From Methylibium sp. (GTDB lineage Bacteria; Pseudomonadota; Gammaproteobacteria; Burkholderiales; Burkholderiaceae_C): 39,374 nucleotides of DNA. The translations under genes were made by a program, and so were the position numbers. Below the pieces are notes generated by a model that was given only the letters and a program-made list of their open reading frames with translations, did not search any database and was not told the origin of the DNA. Location: assembly GCF_013817345.1 (NCBI RefSeq), contig NZ_JACDCW010000030.1, positions 1 through 39,374 on the forward strand, in the 5' to 3' direction. Positions 31,761-39,374 of this stretch are shown piece after piece (within the stretch, counting starts at the first letter, position 1; the number at the start of each line of letters is the position of its first letter).

Positions 31761-32519
31761 TCAATAACGCCCTGAGAGCAGCGCGCCCGCCCCGGGCACG
31801 ACCGGGCTGAGGCCCAGCTTCTCCAACATCATGCGGGCGGTGGCGACCGCCGCCGAGATCACGGGCAGCCCGAGCCGGTCCTCGACCGGTTGAATAGCCG
31901 CCAGCGAGGGCATCTGCACGCAGGCCGAAAGCACCACCGCATCGACATTGGCCGTATTGAGCCGCTTCGAGATTTCCAGCAACGCCAGCGGATCGCGAGC
32001 CCCAACTTCCAGGTTGTCGGCAATCTCCAGCGAGATGGCGTCCTGCACTTCGAAGCCCTCGTGCTCGATGTAGTCGACCACCATCTTGGTGAGCGGCCTC
32101 ATGTAGGGCGTGATGACCGCGATCTTCTTCGCCTTCAGCCGCGCCAGGCCGTCGATCAGCGCGCCGGCGCTGGTGACGACCGGCGCCGCGCCGCCGTTGT
32201 CGACCGTGCGCTGATGAAGGCGCGCCTCCGACGTGCGGTGGTAGCCGCGGCCCATGCTCATGATCGCCACCAGGCAGGCATAACCGAGCACGTCGACCCG
32301 CGCGTCGGAAAGCTCCAGCGCGCAGCGGTCGCTGTCGCCGTCCATCGCGGCGAGTTCCTCCTTCGTCACCTTCTTCATCCGCATGCGGCTCGAGTGGAAG
32401 GTGAAGCGCTCCGGCGCCGCCTGCTCGCGCGCACGCAGCAGGGCGGGAATCTCGGTCTCCATCGTGGTGTTGGAGCTGGGCACGATCTGCCCGATGCGCC
32501 AGGTCGTCTTGCGGGTCAT
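31761..32519 (-). CDS. maiA: Maleate cis-trans isomerase
   Basis: A 252-residue member of the Asp/Glu-racemase superfamily. The opening RIGQIVPSSNTTMETEIPAL, the central FTFHSSRMRMK and the end VVPGAGALLSG are characteristic of maleate isomerases (MaiA/NicE), which turn maleate into fumarate without a cofactor. The catalytic pair is C82 in LGYACLVAIMS and C200 in VLSACVQMPS, placed as Cys76 and Cys194 are in characterised enzymes. It is the last gene of a minus-strand set, 24 bases after a Bug binding protein. The rest of nicotinate degradation is not here, so the source of maleate, or of a methylated analogue such as citraconate, is open. Confidence 0.93.
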   Translation of the reverse strand: MTRKTTWRIGQIVPSSNTTMETEIPALLRAREQAAPERFTFHSSRMRMKKVTKEELAAMDGDSDRCALELSDARVDVLGYACLVAIMSMGRGYHRTSEARLHQRTVDNGGAAPVVTSAGALIDGLARLKAKKIAVITPYMRPLTKMVVDYIEHEGFEVQDAISLEIADNLEVGARDPLALLEISKRLNTANVDAVVLSACVQMPSLAAIQPVEDRLGLPVISAAVATARMMLEKLGLSPVVPGAGALLSGRY

Positions 32520-32543
32520 GGCCGAGTCCGGGTGCGGGTTTCG

Positions 32544-33518
32544 TCAGTCGGACCGGATGCCGGCGCTCTTGATCACTTTGCCCCAGTACTCGGTTTCCTT
32601 CTTCACCAGCGCGTCGAGCTGCGCCGGCGGCAGGTAGCGGATCTCGACGCCGGTCTGCTTTGCGCGGGCCTTGGCCTCGGGCGTGTCGAGCACCTGCTTG
32701 AGGCCCGCGGTGAGCTGGTCGATCACGGCTTGCGGCGTGCCCTTGGGGGCGAACAGGCCGACCCAGGCTTCGAGCTCGAAGCCCGGCAGGCCCGCTTCGG
32801 CGGTCGTCGGCAGCTCGGGCAGCTCGGAGTAGCGCGACTTGCTGGCGATCGCAAGGCCCTTGAGCTTGCCGTTCTGCACATGGCCCATCACGGAAGGCGG
32901 CGTGGTGATGAAGAGCTGCACCTGGCCGCCCAGCACGTCCTGGATGGCCGCGCCCGAGCCCTTGTAGGGCACGTGGACGATGTCGGTGCCGGTCATCTGC
33001 TTGAAGAGCTCCGTGCCCATGTGCGAGAGCGAGCCGTTGCCCTGCGAGGCGTAGTTCAGCTTGCCGGGGTTGGCCTTCGCGTAGGCGATCAATTCCTTCA
33101 GGTTTTTCACGGGCACCGAGGGGTGCACGGTGATCACGTTCGTGCCGACGGCCAGCAGCGCGACCGGCACGAAGTCCGACTGTTCCCAGGGCATCTTGGC
33201 CATCAGTGCCGGGTTGCCGGTGTGATAGGCCGAGTAGGAGATGAGCAGCGTGTAGCCGTCCGGCTTGGCCCGCGCCACATGACCGTAGGCGACGTTGCCG
33301 CTCGCACCGCCGCGGTTGTCGATGACGACTGGCTGGCCCAGCAGCTTGCCGAGCGGGTCGGCGGCCAGGCGCGCCGAGGTATCGACCACGCCACCCGGCG
33401 GGTTGGGCACGATGAAGGTCACGGGCCGGCTCGGCCAGGCGTCCTGCGCCATGGCGGTGCCGGCGAGCACCAGGCCCGCGAGGGCGGCTAGAAGCGATCG
33501 GTTCCAGGGGGTGCGCAT
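32544..33518 (-). CDS. Bug/TctC-family periplasmic binding protein (orphan)
   Basis: A 324-residue secreted binding protein. The Sec signal is RSLLAALAGLVLAGTAMAQ, cut before DAWPSRP. Family motifs: VTFIVPNPPGGVVDTSAR, VIDNRGGASGNVAYGHVA, KPDGYTLLISYSAYHTG and VPYKGSGAAIQDVLGGQVQ. No TctA/TctB membrane components are nearby. It is preceded by GGAGAC and lies between the lyase and maleate isomerase genes, 24 bases from the latter, so it probably captures the dicarboxylate this operon degrades. It differs clearly from the other Bug protein in the window (Sec rather than Tat leader, different binding loops). Confidence 0.93.
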   Translation of the reverse strand: MRTPWNRSLLAALAGLVLAGTAMAQDAWPSRPVTFIVPNPPGGVVDTSARLAADPLGKLLGQPVVIDNRGGASGNVAYGHVARAKPDGYTLLISYSAYHTGNPALMAKMPWEQSDFVPVALLAVGTNVITVHPSVPVKNLKELIAYAKANPGKLNYASQGNGSLSHMGTELFKQMTGTDIVHVPYKGSGAAIQDVLGGQVQLFITTPPSVMGHVQNGKLKGLAIASKSRYSELPELPTTAEAGLPGFELEAWVGLFAPKGTPQAVIDQLTAGLKQVLDTPEAKARAKQTGVEIRYLPPAQLDALVKKETEYWGKVIKSAGIRSD

Positions 33519-33608
33519 CGGTTGTCTCCGGTGGGGGTTGTCGAACGGGAACGGGGTGGAAAAGCGGTCTGGGTTCAGGACGAAAGCAAAGAGTGAAGAC
33601 GGCGCCGT

Positions 33609-34697
33609 TCAGCGTGCCGCCACGCCTTCGGCCGGCGCCGGATGGCGCCGCGTGCGCGGGCCGGCCAGCAGCAGCGGGTTGTGCAGCGGGCGTTGCACGA
33701 GAGCCGGCAACGCGGCGCCGATGCGCAGCAGCGCGTCGAGGTCGACGCCGGTGTCGACCTCCATGCAGGCCAGCATGTGCACCAGCGCCTCGGTCGCCAC
33801 GTTGCCCGAGGCGCCGGGAGCGAAGGGGCAGCCGCCCAGGCCCGCGCAAGCGGCGTCGAAGCGCCGCACGCCCAGTTCCAGGCCGGCCAGCGCATTCGCC
33901 AGGCCCATGCCGCGGGTGTCGTGCAGGTGCAGGGTCAGCGCGTCGATGGGCAGATCGCGCGACAGGGCCTCGACGGTGCGGCGCACAAGGCGCGGATCGG
34001 CCATGCCGGTGGTATCGCACAGCGTGATGCCGGTGGCGCCGGCGGCCCACCAGTCGAGAGCGGCCGTGCGCACCGTCTCCAGCGGCACGTCGCCGTCGAA
34101 GGGACAACCGAAGGCGGTGGAGAGCGACACATGGCAGTGCACGTCCGCTGCGGCCGCGCCGCGGAGAACCTGCATGAGCTGCGCGCGCGAAGCCTCGCGG
34201 TCCCTGCGCAGGTTGGCGCGGTTGTGCGCCTCACTGCACGACATCACGAGATTGAGCTCGTCGGCGCCCGACTCGATGGCGCGCTCCATGCCGCGAAGGT
34301 TGGGCACCAGTGCGGCGTACACGACGCCCGGTGCCCGGCGGATGCGCCGCATGACCGCCTCGGCGTCGGCCAGCGCCGGCACCGCCTTGGCCGAGACGAA
34401 GGAGGTGACCTCGATGCGAGCGAAGCCGCAGGCCGAGAGTGCGTCGATCAGCGCCACCTTGTCGTCGGTGGGCACGAAGTGCGGCTCCATCTGCAGGCCG
34501 TCGCGGGCGCAGACTTCGTGGACGAAGACGCGTTGCCGCGCAGCGCCGCCGGCGACGTGCTGTTGCGCGGTATCACCGGATGCGCGCTGCCCGGTGTGAA
34601 CGCCGGACAGGTGCCGTCGAGCGGTATCGCCGGGTACGTGCTGTCCGGCGGTGCCGCGGGACGTGCTTTGCAGCGCGCTGTCGGCCGGGTCGGTCAC
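33609..34697 (-). CDS. HMG-CoA-lyase-family enzyme with repetitive N-terminal extension
   Basis: A 362-residue aldolase-type lyase. The core opens VFVHEVCARDGLQMEP, where R65 and D66 are the catalytic and metal residues. It continues with FARIEVTSFVSAKAVPALAD, ITLCDTTGMADP, LTLHLHDTRGMGLANAL (metal-binding histidines) and AGLGGCPFAPGASGN with the active-site-loop cysteine. The family cleaves 3-hydroxy-3-methylglutaryl-CoA or similar acyl-CoAs such as citramalyl-CoA. Residues 4-57 are six copies of a nine-residue repeat absent from ordinary HMG-CoA lyases. The GTG at 34697 is the only start that keeps the catalytic HEVCARDG, and it overlaps the CoA-transferase stop as GTGA, so the repeat is very probably translated. 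Confidence 0.9.
   Translation of the reverse strand: MTDPADSALQSTSRGTAGQHVPGDTARRHLSGVHTGQRASGDTAQQHVAGGAARQRVFVHEVCARDGLQMEPHFVPTDDKVALIDALSACGFARIEVTSFVSAKAVPALADAEAVMRRIRRAPGVVYAALVPNLRGMERAIESGADELNLVMSCSEAHNRANLRRDREASRAQLMQVLRGAAAADVHCHVSLSTAFGCPFDGDVPLETVRTAALDWWAAGATGITLCDTTGMADPRLVRRTVEALSRDLPIDALTLHLHDTRGMGLANALAGLELGVRRFDAACAGLGGCPFAPGASGNVATEALVHMLACMEVDTGVDLDALLRIGAALPALVQRPLHNPLLLAGPRTRRHPAPAEGVAAR
34527..34688 (-). repeat. Six tandem 27-bp repeats inside the lyase gene
   Basis: Six in-frame degenerate copies: 34527-34553, 34554-34580, 34581-34607, 34608-34634, 34635-34661 and 34662-34688. On the coding strand they read, from the start of the protein, PADSALQST, SRGTAGQHV, PGDTARRHL, SGVHTGQRA, SGDTAQQHV and AGGAARQRV. 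A consensus is (S/P)-G-D-T-A-x-Q-H-V. Copies differ at many bases, so this is an old array rather than a recent slippage product. Confidence 0.85.
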
Positions 34698-35884
34698 GCC
34701 ACGCTGCCCTTGGCGCGCAGCGCCGAAATGCTGGCTTCGTCGTGGCCCAGCTCGCGCAGCACGGCGTCGCTGTGCTCGCCCAGCCGGGGCGCGCGCTGGC
34801 GCACCGCGCCCGGGGTGGCAGAGAGCCGGGGCACGATGCCCGGCACGGCGATCGTGCCGCCGGCCAGCGCCGGAATGCGCTCGACGTTGCCGCGTGCCGC
34901 GAACTGCGCGTCTGCCGCCAGATCGGCAATGTTGTAAATGCGGCTGGCCGGCACCTCTGCACGGTCCATCGCCGCGAGCACGTCCTCGAGGCCGCGCTGC
35001 ACGGTCCAGTCGCCGATCGCCGCGTCGAGCTCCAGCGCCCGCGCGGCGCGGCCGTCGTTGTGAATGAGCCCCGCATCCTCGGCCAGATCGGCGCGGCCGA
35101 TGGCTGTCATCAAGCGCCGGAAGATGCTGTCGCCATTGCCGGCGATGAGCACGAAGCGGCCCTCGGCGCAACGGTAGGCGTTGGAGGGCGCGATGCCGGG
35201 CAGCGCGCCGCCCGCCGGCTCGCGCACGTCGCCGAAGGCGTCGTACTCGGGCAGCAGGCTCTCGGTGAGGTTGAACATCGCCTCGTACAGCGCGAGGTCG
35301 ATCATCTGGCCCTCCCCGCCGCGGGCGTCGCGTTGATACAGCGCGAGCAGCACGCCCATCGCGCCATGCAGGCCGGCAACGGTGTCGCCGAGCGAGACCC
35401 CGGCGCGCACGGGAGGGCGGCCCGGTTCGCCGTTCAGATGGCGCAGCCCGCCGAAGGCCTCGCCCACTGCGGCGAAGCCAGGCTCGCGTGCGCGCGGTCC
35501 GGTCTGGCCGAAGCCCGACAGGCGCAGCATGACAAGGCGCGGGTTCAGCGCGTGCAGCGCGTCCCAGCCCAGGCCCCAGTGCTCCAGGGTGCCGGGGCGG
35601 AAGTTTTCGATCAGCACGTCGGCATCGCTCAGCAGCTCGCGCACCAGCGCCTGGCCCTCGGGCTGGCGCAGGTCGATCGCCACCGACTCCTTGTTGCGCG
35701 ACTGCGCGTCCCACCACACCGAGGTGCCGTCCTTGAGCTTGCGCCATTTGCGCAGCGGATCGCCCGCACCGGGCGGCTCGACCTTGATGACCCGCGCGCC
35801 GAAGTCGGCCAGCGTCTTCGCGGCGAAGGGTCCGGCGATCAACTGGCCGAGTTCGATCACCTTGATGCCGTCGAGGATCTGCAT
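34694..35884 (-). CDS. CaiB/BaiF family III CoA-transferase
   Basis: A 396-residue CoA-transferase that moves CoA between carboxylic acids. It starts MQILDGIKVIELGQLIAGPF; then RVIKVEPPGAGDPLR, IENFRPGTLEHWGLG and SGFGQTGP follow. The catalytic aspartate is D167 in VSLGDTVAGLHGA. Length and motif order are normal. Its stop overlaps the GTG of the HMG-CoA-lyase-like gene, so the two act in series: this enzyme activates an acid as its CoA thioester and the lyase cleaves it. Candidates are 3-hydroxy-3-methylglutarate, citramalate or similar; sequence alone does not decide. The frame extends upstream, but the ATG at 35884 is where homology begins. Confidence 0.93.
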   Translation of the reverse strand: MQILDGIKVIELGQLIAGPFAAKTLADFGARVIKVEPPGAGDPLRKWRKLKDGTSVWWDAQSRNKESVAIDLRQPEGQALVRELLSDADVLIENFRPGTLEHWGLGWDALHALNPRLVMLRLSGFGQTGPRAREPGFAAVGEAFGGLRHLNGEPGRPPVRAGVSLGDTVAGLHGAMGVLLALYQRDARGGEGQMIDLALYEAMFNLTESLLPEYDAFGDVREPAGGALPGIAPSNAYRCAEGRFVLIAGNGDSIFRRLMTAIGRADLAEDAGLIHNDGRAARALELDAAIGDWTVQRGLEDVLAAMDRAEVPASRIYNIADLAADAQFAARGNVERIPALAGGTIAVPGIVPRLSATPGAVRQRAPRLGEHSDAVLRELGHDEASISALRAKGSVA

Positions 35885-36018
35885 GCGCGTTCGGGCAGTG
35901 GAGCGGAATGGCGGGGAGGAGCCGGGAAAGGGGCCGCGCTGATTCTGGCGAGCCCTTGTCGGCTCGACCAGCGACCGAATGGAGAAGGCCGGTTTCGCGG
36001 TTGGCGAAAGCGCTCGTT

Positions 36019-36954
36019 TCAGCGAGGGGTCGGTGCGGTGAGGTGCTGAACCAGCGACTGCGCCGCCTGGGGCAAGGCGGCCAGGTCGCGCACGCCGATC
36101 AGCAACTCGCGTTCGGCCCACTCGTCGCGCAGCGCCACGCGGGCCAGGCCGAGCGGCGCGAGCATGGGCTCGGCGGCGCGTTCGGGCAGCACGCCCAGGC
36201 CCAGGCCGACCGCGATCATCCGGCACATGGCGTCGAAACTGCGCACGCGGATGCGCAGCTTGAGCGGCCGGCCGAGCGCCTGGGCTTGTGCCTGCAAGCG
36301 GTCGGCGATGGATGTCTCGGCCGAGAGGCTCACGAATTCGAAGGCGAGTGCATCGGCGAAGTCGAGCGAAGGCGCCTGCGCGAGCGCATGGCCCCGAGGC
36401 ACGACGAGCACCAGCCGGTCGCGGCGGTAGGGCAGGGTCTCGAGGCCGAGCGTAGGGGTGCGGTCGGCAAAGATGCCGAAGTCGGCGCGGCCTTCGATCA
36501 CCGCCATGACCACGTCGCGGCTGTTCTGTTCTTCCATCTCGATGCGGATGGCCGGGTGGAGCGCCATGAAGCTGGCGAGATCCTCCGGAAGGAACTGCGT
36601 CAGCGCCGAGGTGTTCGCGCGCAGCCGCACTTCGCCGACGACGCCGGCCGCGTAGTCCGCCAGATCGGCGGCCAGCGATTCCACGTCCATCAGGATGCGC
36701 TGCGCATGCGTGTAGAGCGCCTGTCCCGCGGGTGTGGTGCGCACCCCTCGCGGATGACGGGCGAGCAACGCCGCGCCGACCGACTGCTCGAGATCGGCGA
36801 TGCGCTTGCTGGCCGCACCGAGCGCGAGCCGCGCCTGCACCGCCGCTTGCGAGATGCTGCCGCAGCGCACCGCCAGCACGAAGAGCGCCAGCGTCACCAG
36901 GTCGTAGCGGTGCAGGTTCAGCGCGGGAAGGCCGCGCTCGCGTCCGGTCGGCAT
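36019..36954 (-). CDS. LysR-family transcriptional regulator
   Basis: A 311-residue regulator. The helix-turn-helix spans about residues 18-75: LALFVLAVRCGSISQAAV, LGAASKRIADLEQSVG and LLARHPRGVRTTPAGQ. The effector domain contains VGEVRLRANTSALTQFLPED, GRADFGIFADRTP and the C-terminal IAVGLGLGVLPE. It lies 134 bases upstream of the CoA-transferase on the same strand, rather than divergent from it as LysR genes often are. It is the best candidate to control the catabolic operon. A proline- and arginine-containing N-terminal segment of ~15 residues precedes the HTH. The effector is unknown. Confidence 0.93.
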   Translation of the reverse strand: MPTGRERGLPALNLHRYDLVTLALFVLAVRCGSISQAAVQARLALGAASKRIADLEQSVGAALLARHPRGVRTTPAGQALYTHAQRILMDVESLAADLADYAAGVVGEVRLRANTSALTQFLPEDLASFMALHPAIRIEMEEQNSRDVVMAVIEGRADFGIFADRTPTLGLETLPYRRDRLVLVVPRGHALAQAPSLDFADALAFEFVSLSAETSIADRLQAQAQALGRPLKLRIRVRSFDAMCRMIAVGLGLGVLPERAAEPMLAPLGLARVALRDEWAERELLIGVRDLAALPQAAQSLVQHLTAPTPR

Positions 36955-36957
36955 GAC

Positions 36958-36990
36958 GGCGTCAGGCGTCGGGCGTCAGGTGTCAGGGGT
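36958..36990. repeat. Short GGCGTCA-type tandem repeat
   Basis: GGCGTCA, GGCGTC, GGGCGTCA and GGTGTCA follow each other, ending in GGGG, in the 77-base gap between spoT and the LysR gene, immediately before the LysR start codon. It is a small heptad-like satellite. Function is unknown. Confidence 0.5.
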
Positions 36991-37031
36991 ACAGAGAAAA
37001 CGAACTGCGTTGTGCCGACGTTCACGTGCGC

Positions 37032-39326
37032 TCAGGGCTTGACGCGCGCCACCCGCAGCACCGAGGGAGAGCGCTTGAGCGCGCGCAGCGTGTCGGCCAG
37101 GTGCAGGCGGTCACGCAAGCAGAGCAGCAGGCGCAGCTCGGCGGTCTGGCCGGCCCGCTCCTCGTTCATGTCGATGTGCACGATGTCGGCTTCGGCGCCG
37201 CTGACGGCCGAGGCCACCTGCGCCAGCACGCCCTTGCCGTTGGTGAGCAGCACGGTCACGGCGGTCTCGAAGTTGCGCTGAGGCGTGTCGGACCATTCGA
37301 CGGTGATCCAGGGTTCCTTGTCGCGCTCGAACTGGCGCCTGCCCACGCCGCAATCCGCCGTGTGCACCAGCAGACCTTCGCCGCGGCCGAGGTAGCCGAC
37401 GATCGAGTCGCCTGGCACGGGGCGGCAGCACAGGGCGAGCTGGACCGTCGCCCCCTCGCTGCCGTCGAGCACCACGGCGCCTTGTGCGGGCCCGCCGTCC
37501 TCGGTGCCGTAGCGGCCGAGGGTGAGCGTGACGGCGTCGGGCCGCGTGCCGCGTTCGGCCTGCAGCGCGGCCAGCCGCTTGGCGACGATGGCCGGGATCT
37601 TCTTGCCCAAACCGATGTCGATGAGCAGTTCGTCGCGCTTCTTGAGCCCGGCCCATCGAAGCAGCGCCTGCCAGAGCTGCGCGTCGGTGTCGCTGCCGGT
37701 CTCATCGCCCGCGGGAAGCTGCAGGCCTTCGGCCCGGATCGACTGCGCCAGCAGCTTTTCGCCGAGGCTGAGCGATTCCTCGGCCTCCATGTTCTTGAGG
37801 TAGTGCCGGATGCTCGAGCGGGCGCGGCCGGTTCGCACGAAATTGAGCCAGGCCGGGTTGGGCCGTGCGCTCGGCGCGCCGATGATCTCGACCACGTCGC
37901 CGCTGCGCAGCGGCGTACGCAGCGGGACCGACTCGCCGTTGACCTTTGCCGCGATGCAGCGGTCGCCGACGTCGCTGTGGATCGCATAGGCGAAGTCCAC
38001 CGCCGTGGCACCGCGCGGCAGCGCGAGGATCTTGCTCATCGGCGTGAACACGTAGACCGAGTCGGGGAAGAGATCGATCTTCACGTGCTCGAGAAATTCG
38101 GCCGCGTCTCGCGTCTCGTTCTGGATGTCGAGCAGCGACTGCACCCACATGGCGCCGAGGTGCTGCGCGTCGCCGCTGCCATGCGCCTTGTAGAGCCAGT
38201 GCGCGGCGATGCCCGCCTCCGCCACCACGTGCATCGGCTCGGTGCGGAGCTGGAACTCGACGGCCGTGCCCAGTGGGCTGACCAGCGTGGTGTGCAGCGA
38301 CTGGTAGCCGTTGGCCTTGGGAATGGCGATGTAGTCCTTGAAACGCCCCGGCATCGGCTTGTAGAGCTGGTGCAGCACGCCCAGCGCCAGATAGCACTCA
38401 GGCAGCGATCCCACAACGATGCGAAAGCCGAAGATGTCGTTGACTTGCGCGAAGCTCAGGTGCTTTTCTTCCATCTTGGAATAGATGGAATAAAGCATCT
38501 TCTCGCGGCCCGAAACATCGACCGCGAGCTTGGCGGTCTTGAACGCCTTTTCCACGTCGAGTTGCACGCGCTCGACGATGTCGCGGCGGTTGCCGCGCGC
38601 GCGCAGCACCGCCTTCGAGAGCGCCGCGTGGCGCCAGGGCCGCAGGTACTGGAAGCTCAGCTCCTGGAGCTCGCGGTAGGTCTGGTTCAGCCCCAGGCGG
38701 TGCGCGATGGGCGCGTAAATCTCCATCGTCTCGCGGGCGATGCGTTCGCGCTTGGCCGGCTGCACGGCCTGCATGGTGCGCATGTTGTGGAGCCGGTCGG
38801 CCAGCTTGATGAGGATCACGCGCACGTCGCGCGCCATCGCCAGCAGCATCTTGCGGAAGCTCTCGGCCTGCGACTCCTCGCGCGTGGAGAAGTGCAGCCG
38901 GTCGAGCTTGGTCAGTCCGTCGACCAGGTCGGCAGTGGGAGCGCCGAAGCGCTCGATCAATTCGACCTTGGAGGTGCCGCAGTCCTCCATGGCGTCGTGC
39001 ATCAGCGCGGCCATGATGGCGGTGGCGTCGAGCTTCCAGCCGGCGCACAAGCCGGCCACCGCGATCGGGTGGGTGATGTAAGGCTCGCCGCTGGCGCGGA
39101 ACTGACCGAGGTGAGCTTCGTCGGCGAACTTGTAGGCCTCGCGCACGCGTTTGATGTCGGCCGCACTCAGATACGAGAGCTTCTTGGTCAGCGTGGCGAA
39201 GGAGGCGGCGGCTGCGTCGCTGGCCGCCGCTTCGGCTGCCGGGGCCTCGCTGTTGGAGCCCAGCATGAAGGCCGGCAGGGCCTGGCTCAGCTTTTTGCGA
39301 ACGGCTTGGACGGCACGGGAGGGCAT
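37032..39326 (-). CDS. spoT: Bifunctional (p)ppGpp synthetase/hydrolase SpoT/Rel
   Basis: A 764-residue stringent-response enzyme making and degrading (p)ppGpp. Hydrolase domain: H86 in YITHPIAV, H110-D111 and E114-D115 in LMHDAMEDCG, and LIKLADRLHNMR. Synthetase domain: DIFGFRIVV (D297) and GRFKDYIAIPKANGYQS, where the RFKD (R328-K330-D331) motif marks a bifunctional SpoT/Rel rather than a RelA. A TGS domain follows (VYVFTPMSKILALPRGATAV), then a zinc-finger-like/RIS part with ALCCRPVPGDSIVGYLGRG, and a C-terminal ACT domain (ITVEWSD to the end). The N-terminus has a ~45-residue Ala-rich extension. All catalytic residues are present, so both activities are likely. greB, often next to spoT in Burkholderiales, lies about 5.4 kb away here. 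Confidence 0.97.
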   Translation of the reverse strand: MPSRAVQAVRKKLSQALPAFMLGSNSEAPAAEAAASDAAAASFATLTKKLSYLSAADIKRVREAYKFADEAHLGQFRASGEPYITHPIAVAGLCAGWKLDATAIMAALMHDAMEDCGTSKVELIERFGAPTADLVDGLTKLDRLHFSTREESQAESFRKMLLAMARDVRVILIKLADRLHNMRTMQAVQPAKRERIARETMEIYAPIAHRLGLNQTYRELQELSFQYLRPWRHAALSKAVLRARGNRRDIVERVQLDVEKAFKTAKLAVDVSGREKMLYSIYSKMEEKHLSFAQVNDIFGFRIVVGSLPECYLALGVLHQLYKPMPGRFKDYIAIPKANGYQSLHTTLVSPLGTAVEFQLRTEPMHVVAEAGIAAHWLYKAHGSGDAQHLGAMWVQSLLDIQNETRDAAEFLEHVKIDLFPDSVYVFTPMSKILALPRGATAVDFAYAIHSDVGDRCIAAKVNGESVPLRTPLRSGDVVEIIGAPSARPNPAWLNFVRTGRARSSIRHYLKNMEAEESLSLGEKLLAQSIRAEGLQLPAGDETGSDTDAQLWQALLRWAGLKKRDELLIDIGLGKKIPAIVAKRLAALQAERGTRPDAVTLTLGRYGTEDGGPAQGAVVLDGSEGATVQLALCCRPVPGDSIVGYLGRGEGLLVHTADCGVGRRQFERDKEPWITVEWSDTPQRNFETAVTVLLTNGKGVLAQVASAVSGAEADIVHIDMNEERAGQTAELRLLLCLRDRLHLADTLRALKRSPSVLRVARVKP

Positions 39327-39357
39327 GAGTTCATGGTAGCGCGCGGGTTCCCGGGGT

Positions 39358-39374
39358 GCGGCGCAAGGCGCCGC
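39358..39374. terminator. Hairpin at the window edge upstream of spoT
   Basis: GCGGCGC-AAG-GCGCCGC is a perfect 7-base-arm hairpin 31 bases upstream of the spoT start. It could end the preceding gene (rpoZ in many relatives) or form part of the spoT leader. The window stops here, so the context is missing. Confidence 0.35.

Noticed and set aside
31726-34107. 793-codon minus-strand open frame in another frame over maiA, Bug and lyase
   Set aside because: Shadow of three genes with clear motifs; Arg/Ala/Gly-rich nonsense translation.

Overview
This is high-GC, densely coding DNA whose gene families fit a betaproteobacterium of the order Burkholderiales, probably Comamonadaceae-like. Clues are the divergent zwf / edd-eda Entner-Doudoroff locus, two orphan Bug/TctC-type binding proteins of the tripartite tricarboxylate transporter family, a beta-proteobacterial coiled-coil membrane protein resembling DUF6776, and greB close to a bifunctional spoT. 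The taxonomic call is inference from gene content. I saw no rRNA, tRNA, CRISPR array, transposase or phage gene.

Layout. 1-3.8 kb: Entner-Doudoroff genes (5' part of zwf on the minus strand, edd and eda on plus) and a SnoaL-like protein. 3.8-6.2 kb: a Rid-family protein and an azoreductase on minus, with a divergent LysR regulator whose tail reads antisense through the end of a decayed TonB receptor. 6.4-11.4 kb: a secreted beta-propeller protein, an overlapping GT4 glycosyltransferase / amylo-alpha-1,6-glucosidase pair (alpha-glucan metabolism), and a coiled-coil membrane protein. 11.4-12.2 kb: a small membrane protein and gene debris. 12.2-16.4 kb: a Gdx/SugE guanidinium exporter, a secreted hypothetical protein, and an 1100-residue hybrid sensor kinase. 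16.6-20.2 kb: a GntR regulator, a Bug binding protein and both subunits of an aconitase-X dehydratase, which look like one catabolic operon.

20.4-31.0 kb is the most unusual part. It starts with a degenerate metallophosphoesterase and a PhnD/PhnE-like importer without an ATPase gene. Next come methylthioadenosine phosphorylase (minus strand), a SelD-associated type FAD oxidoreductase and the radical SAM enzyme ArsS. Then follow a membrane VTT domain fused to a mercuric-reductase-like flavoprotein, two glycosyltransferases of the families tied to arsenosugar synthesis, and a DUF3047 protein. ArsS, the fusion and the first glycosyltransferase overlap by 1-4 bases. The cluster looks like an arsenosugar-type (or related metalloid-nucleoside) pathway without arsM or arsR in view.

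31.1-39.4 kb: greB, then a minus-strand catabolic operon (LysR, CaiB/BaiF CoA-transferase, HMG-CoA-lyase family enzyme, Bug binding protein, maleate isomerase) lying between greB and spoT. The lyase carries an N-terminal extension made of six translated copies of a 27-bp tandem repeat.
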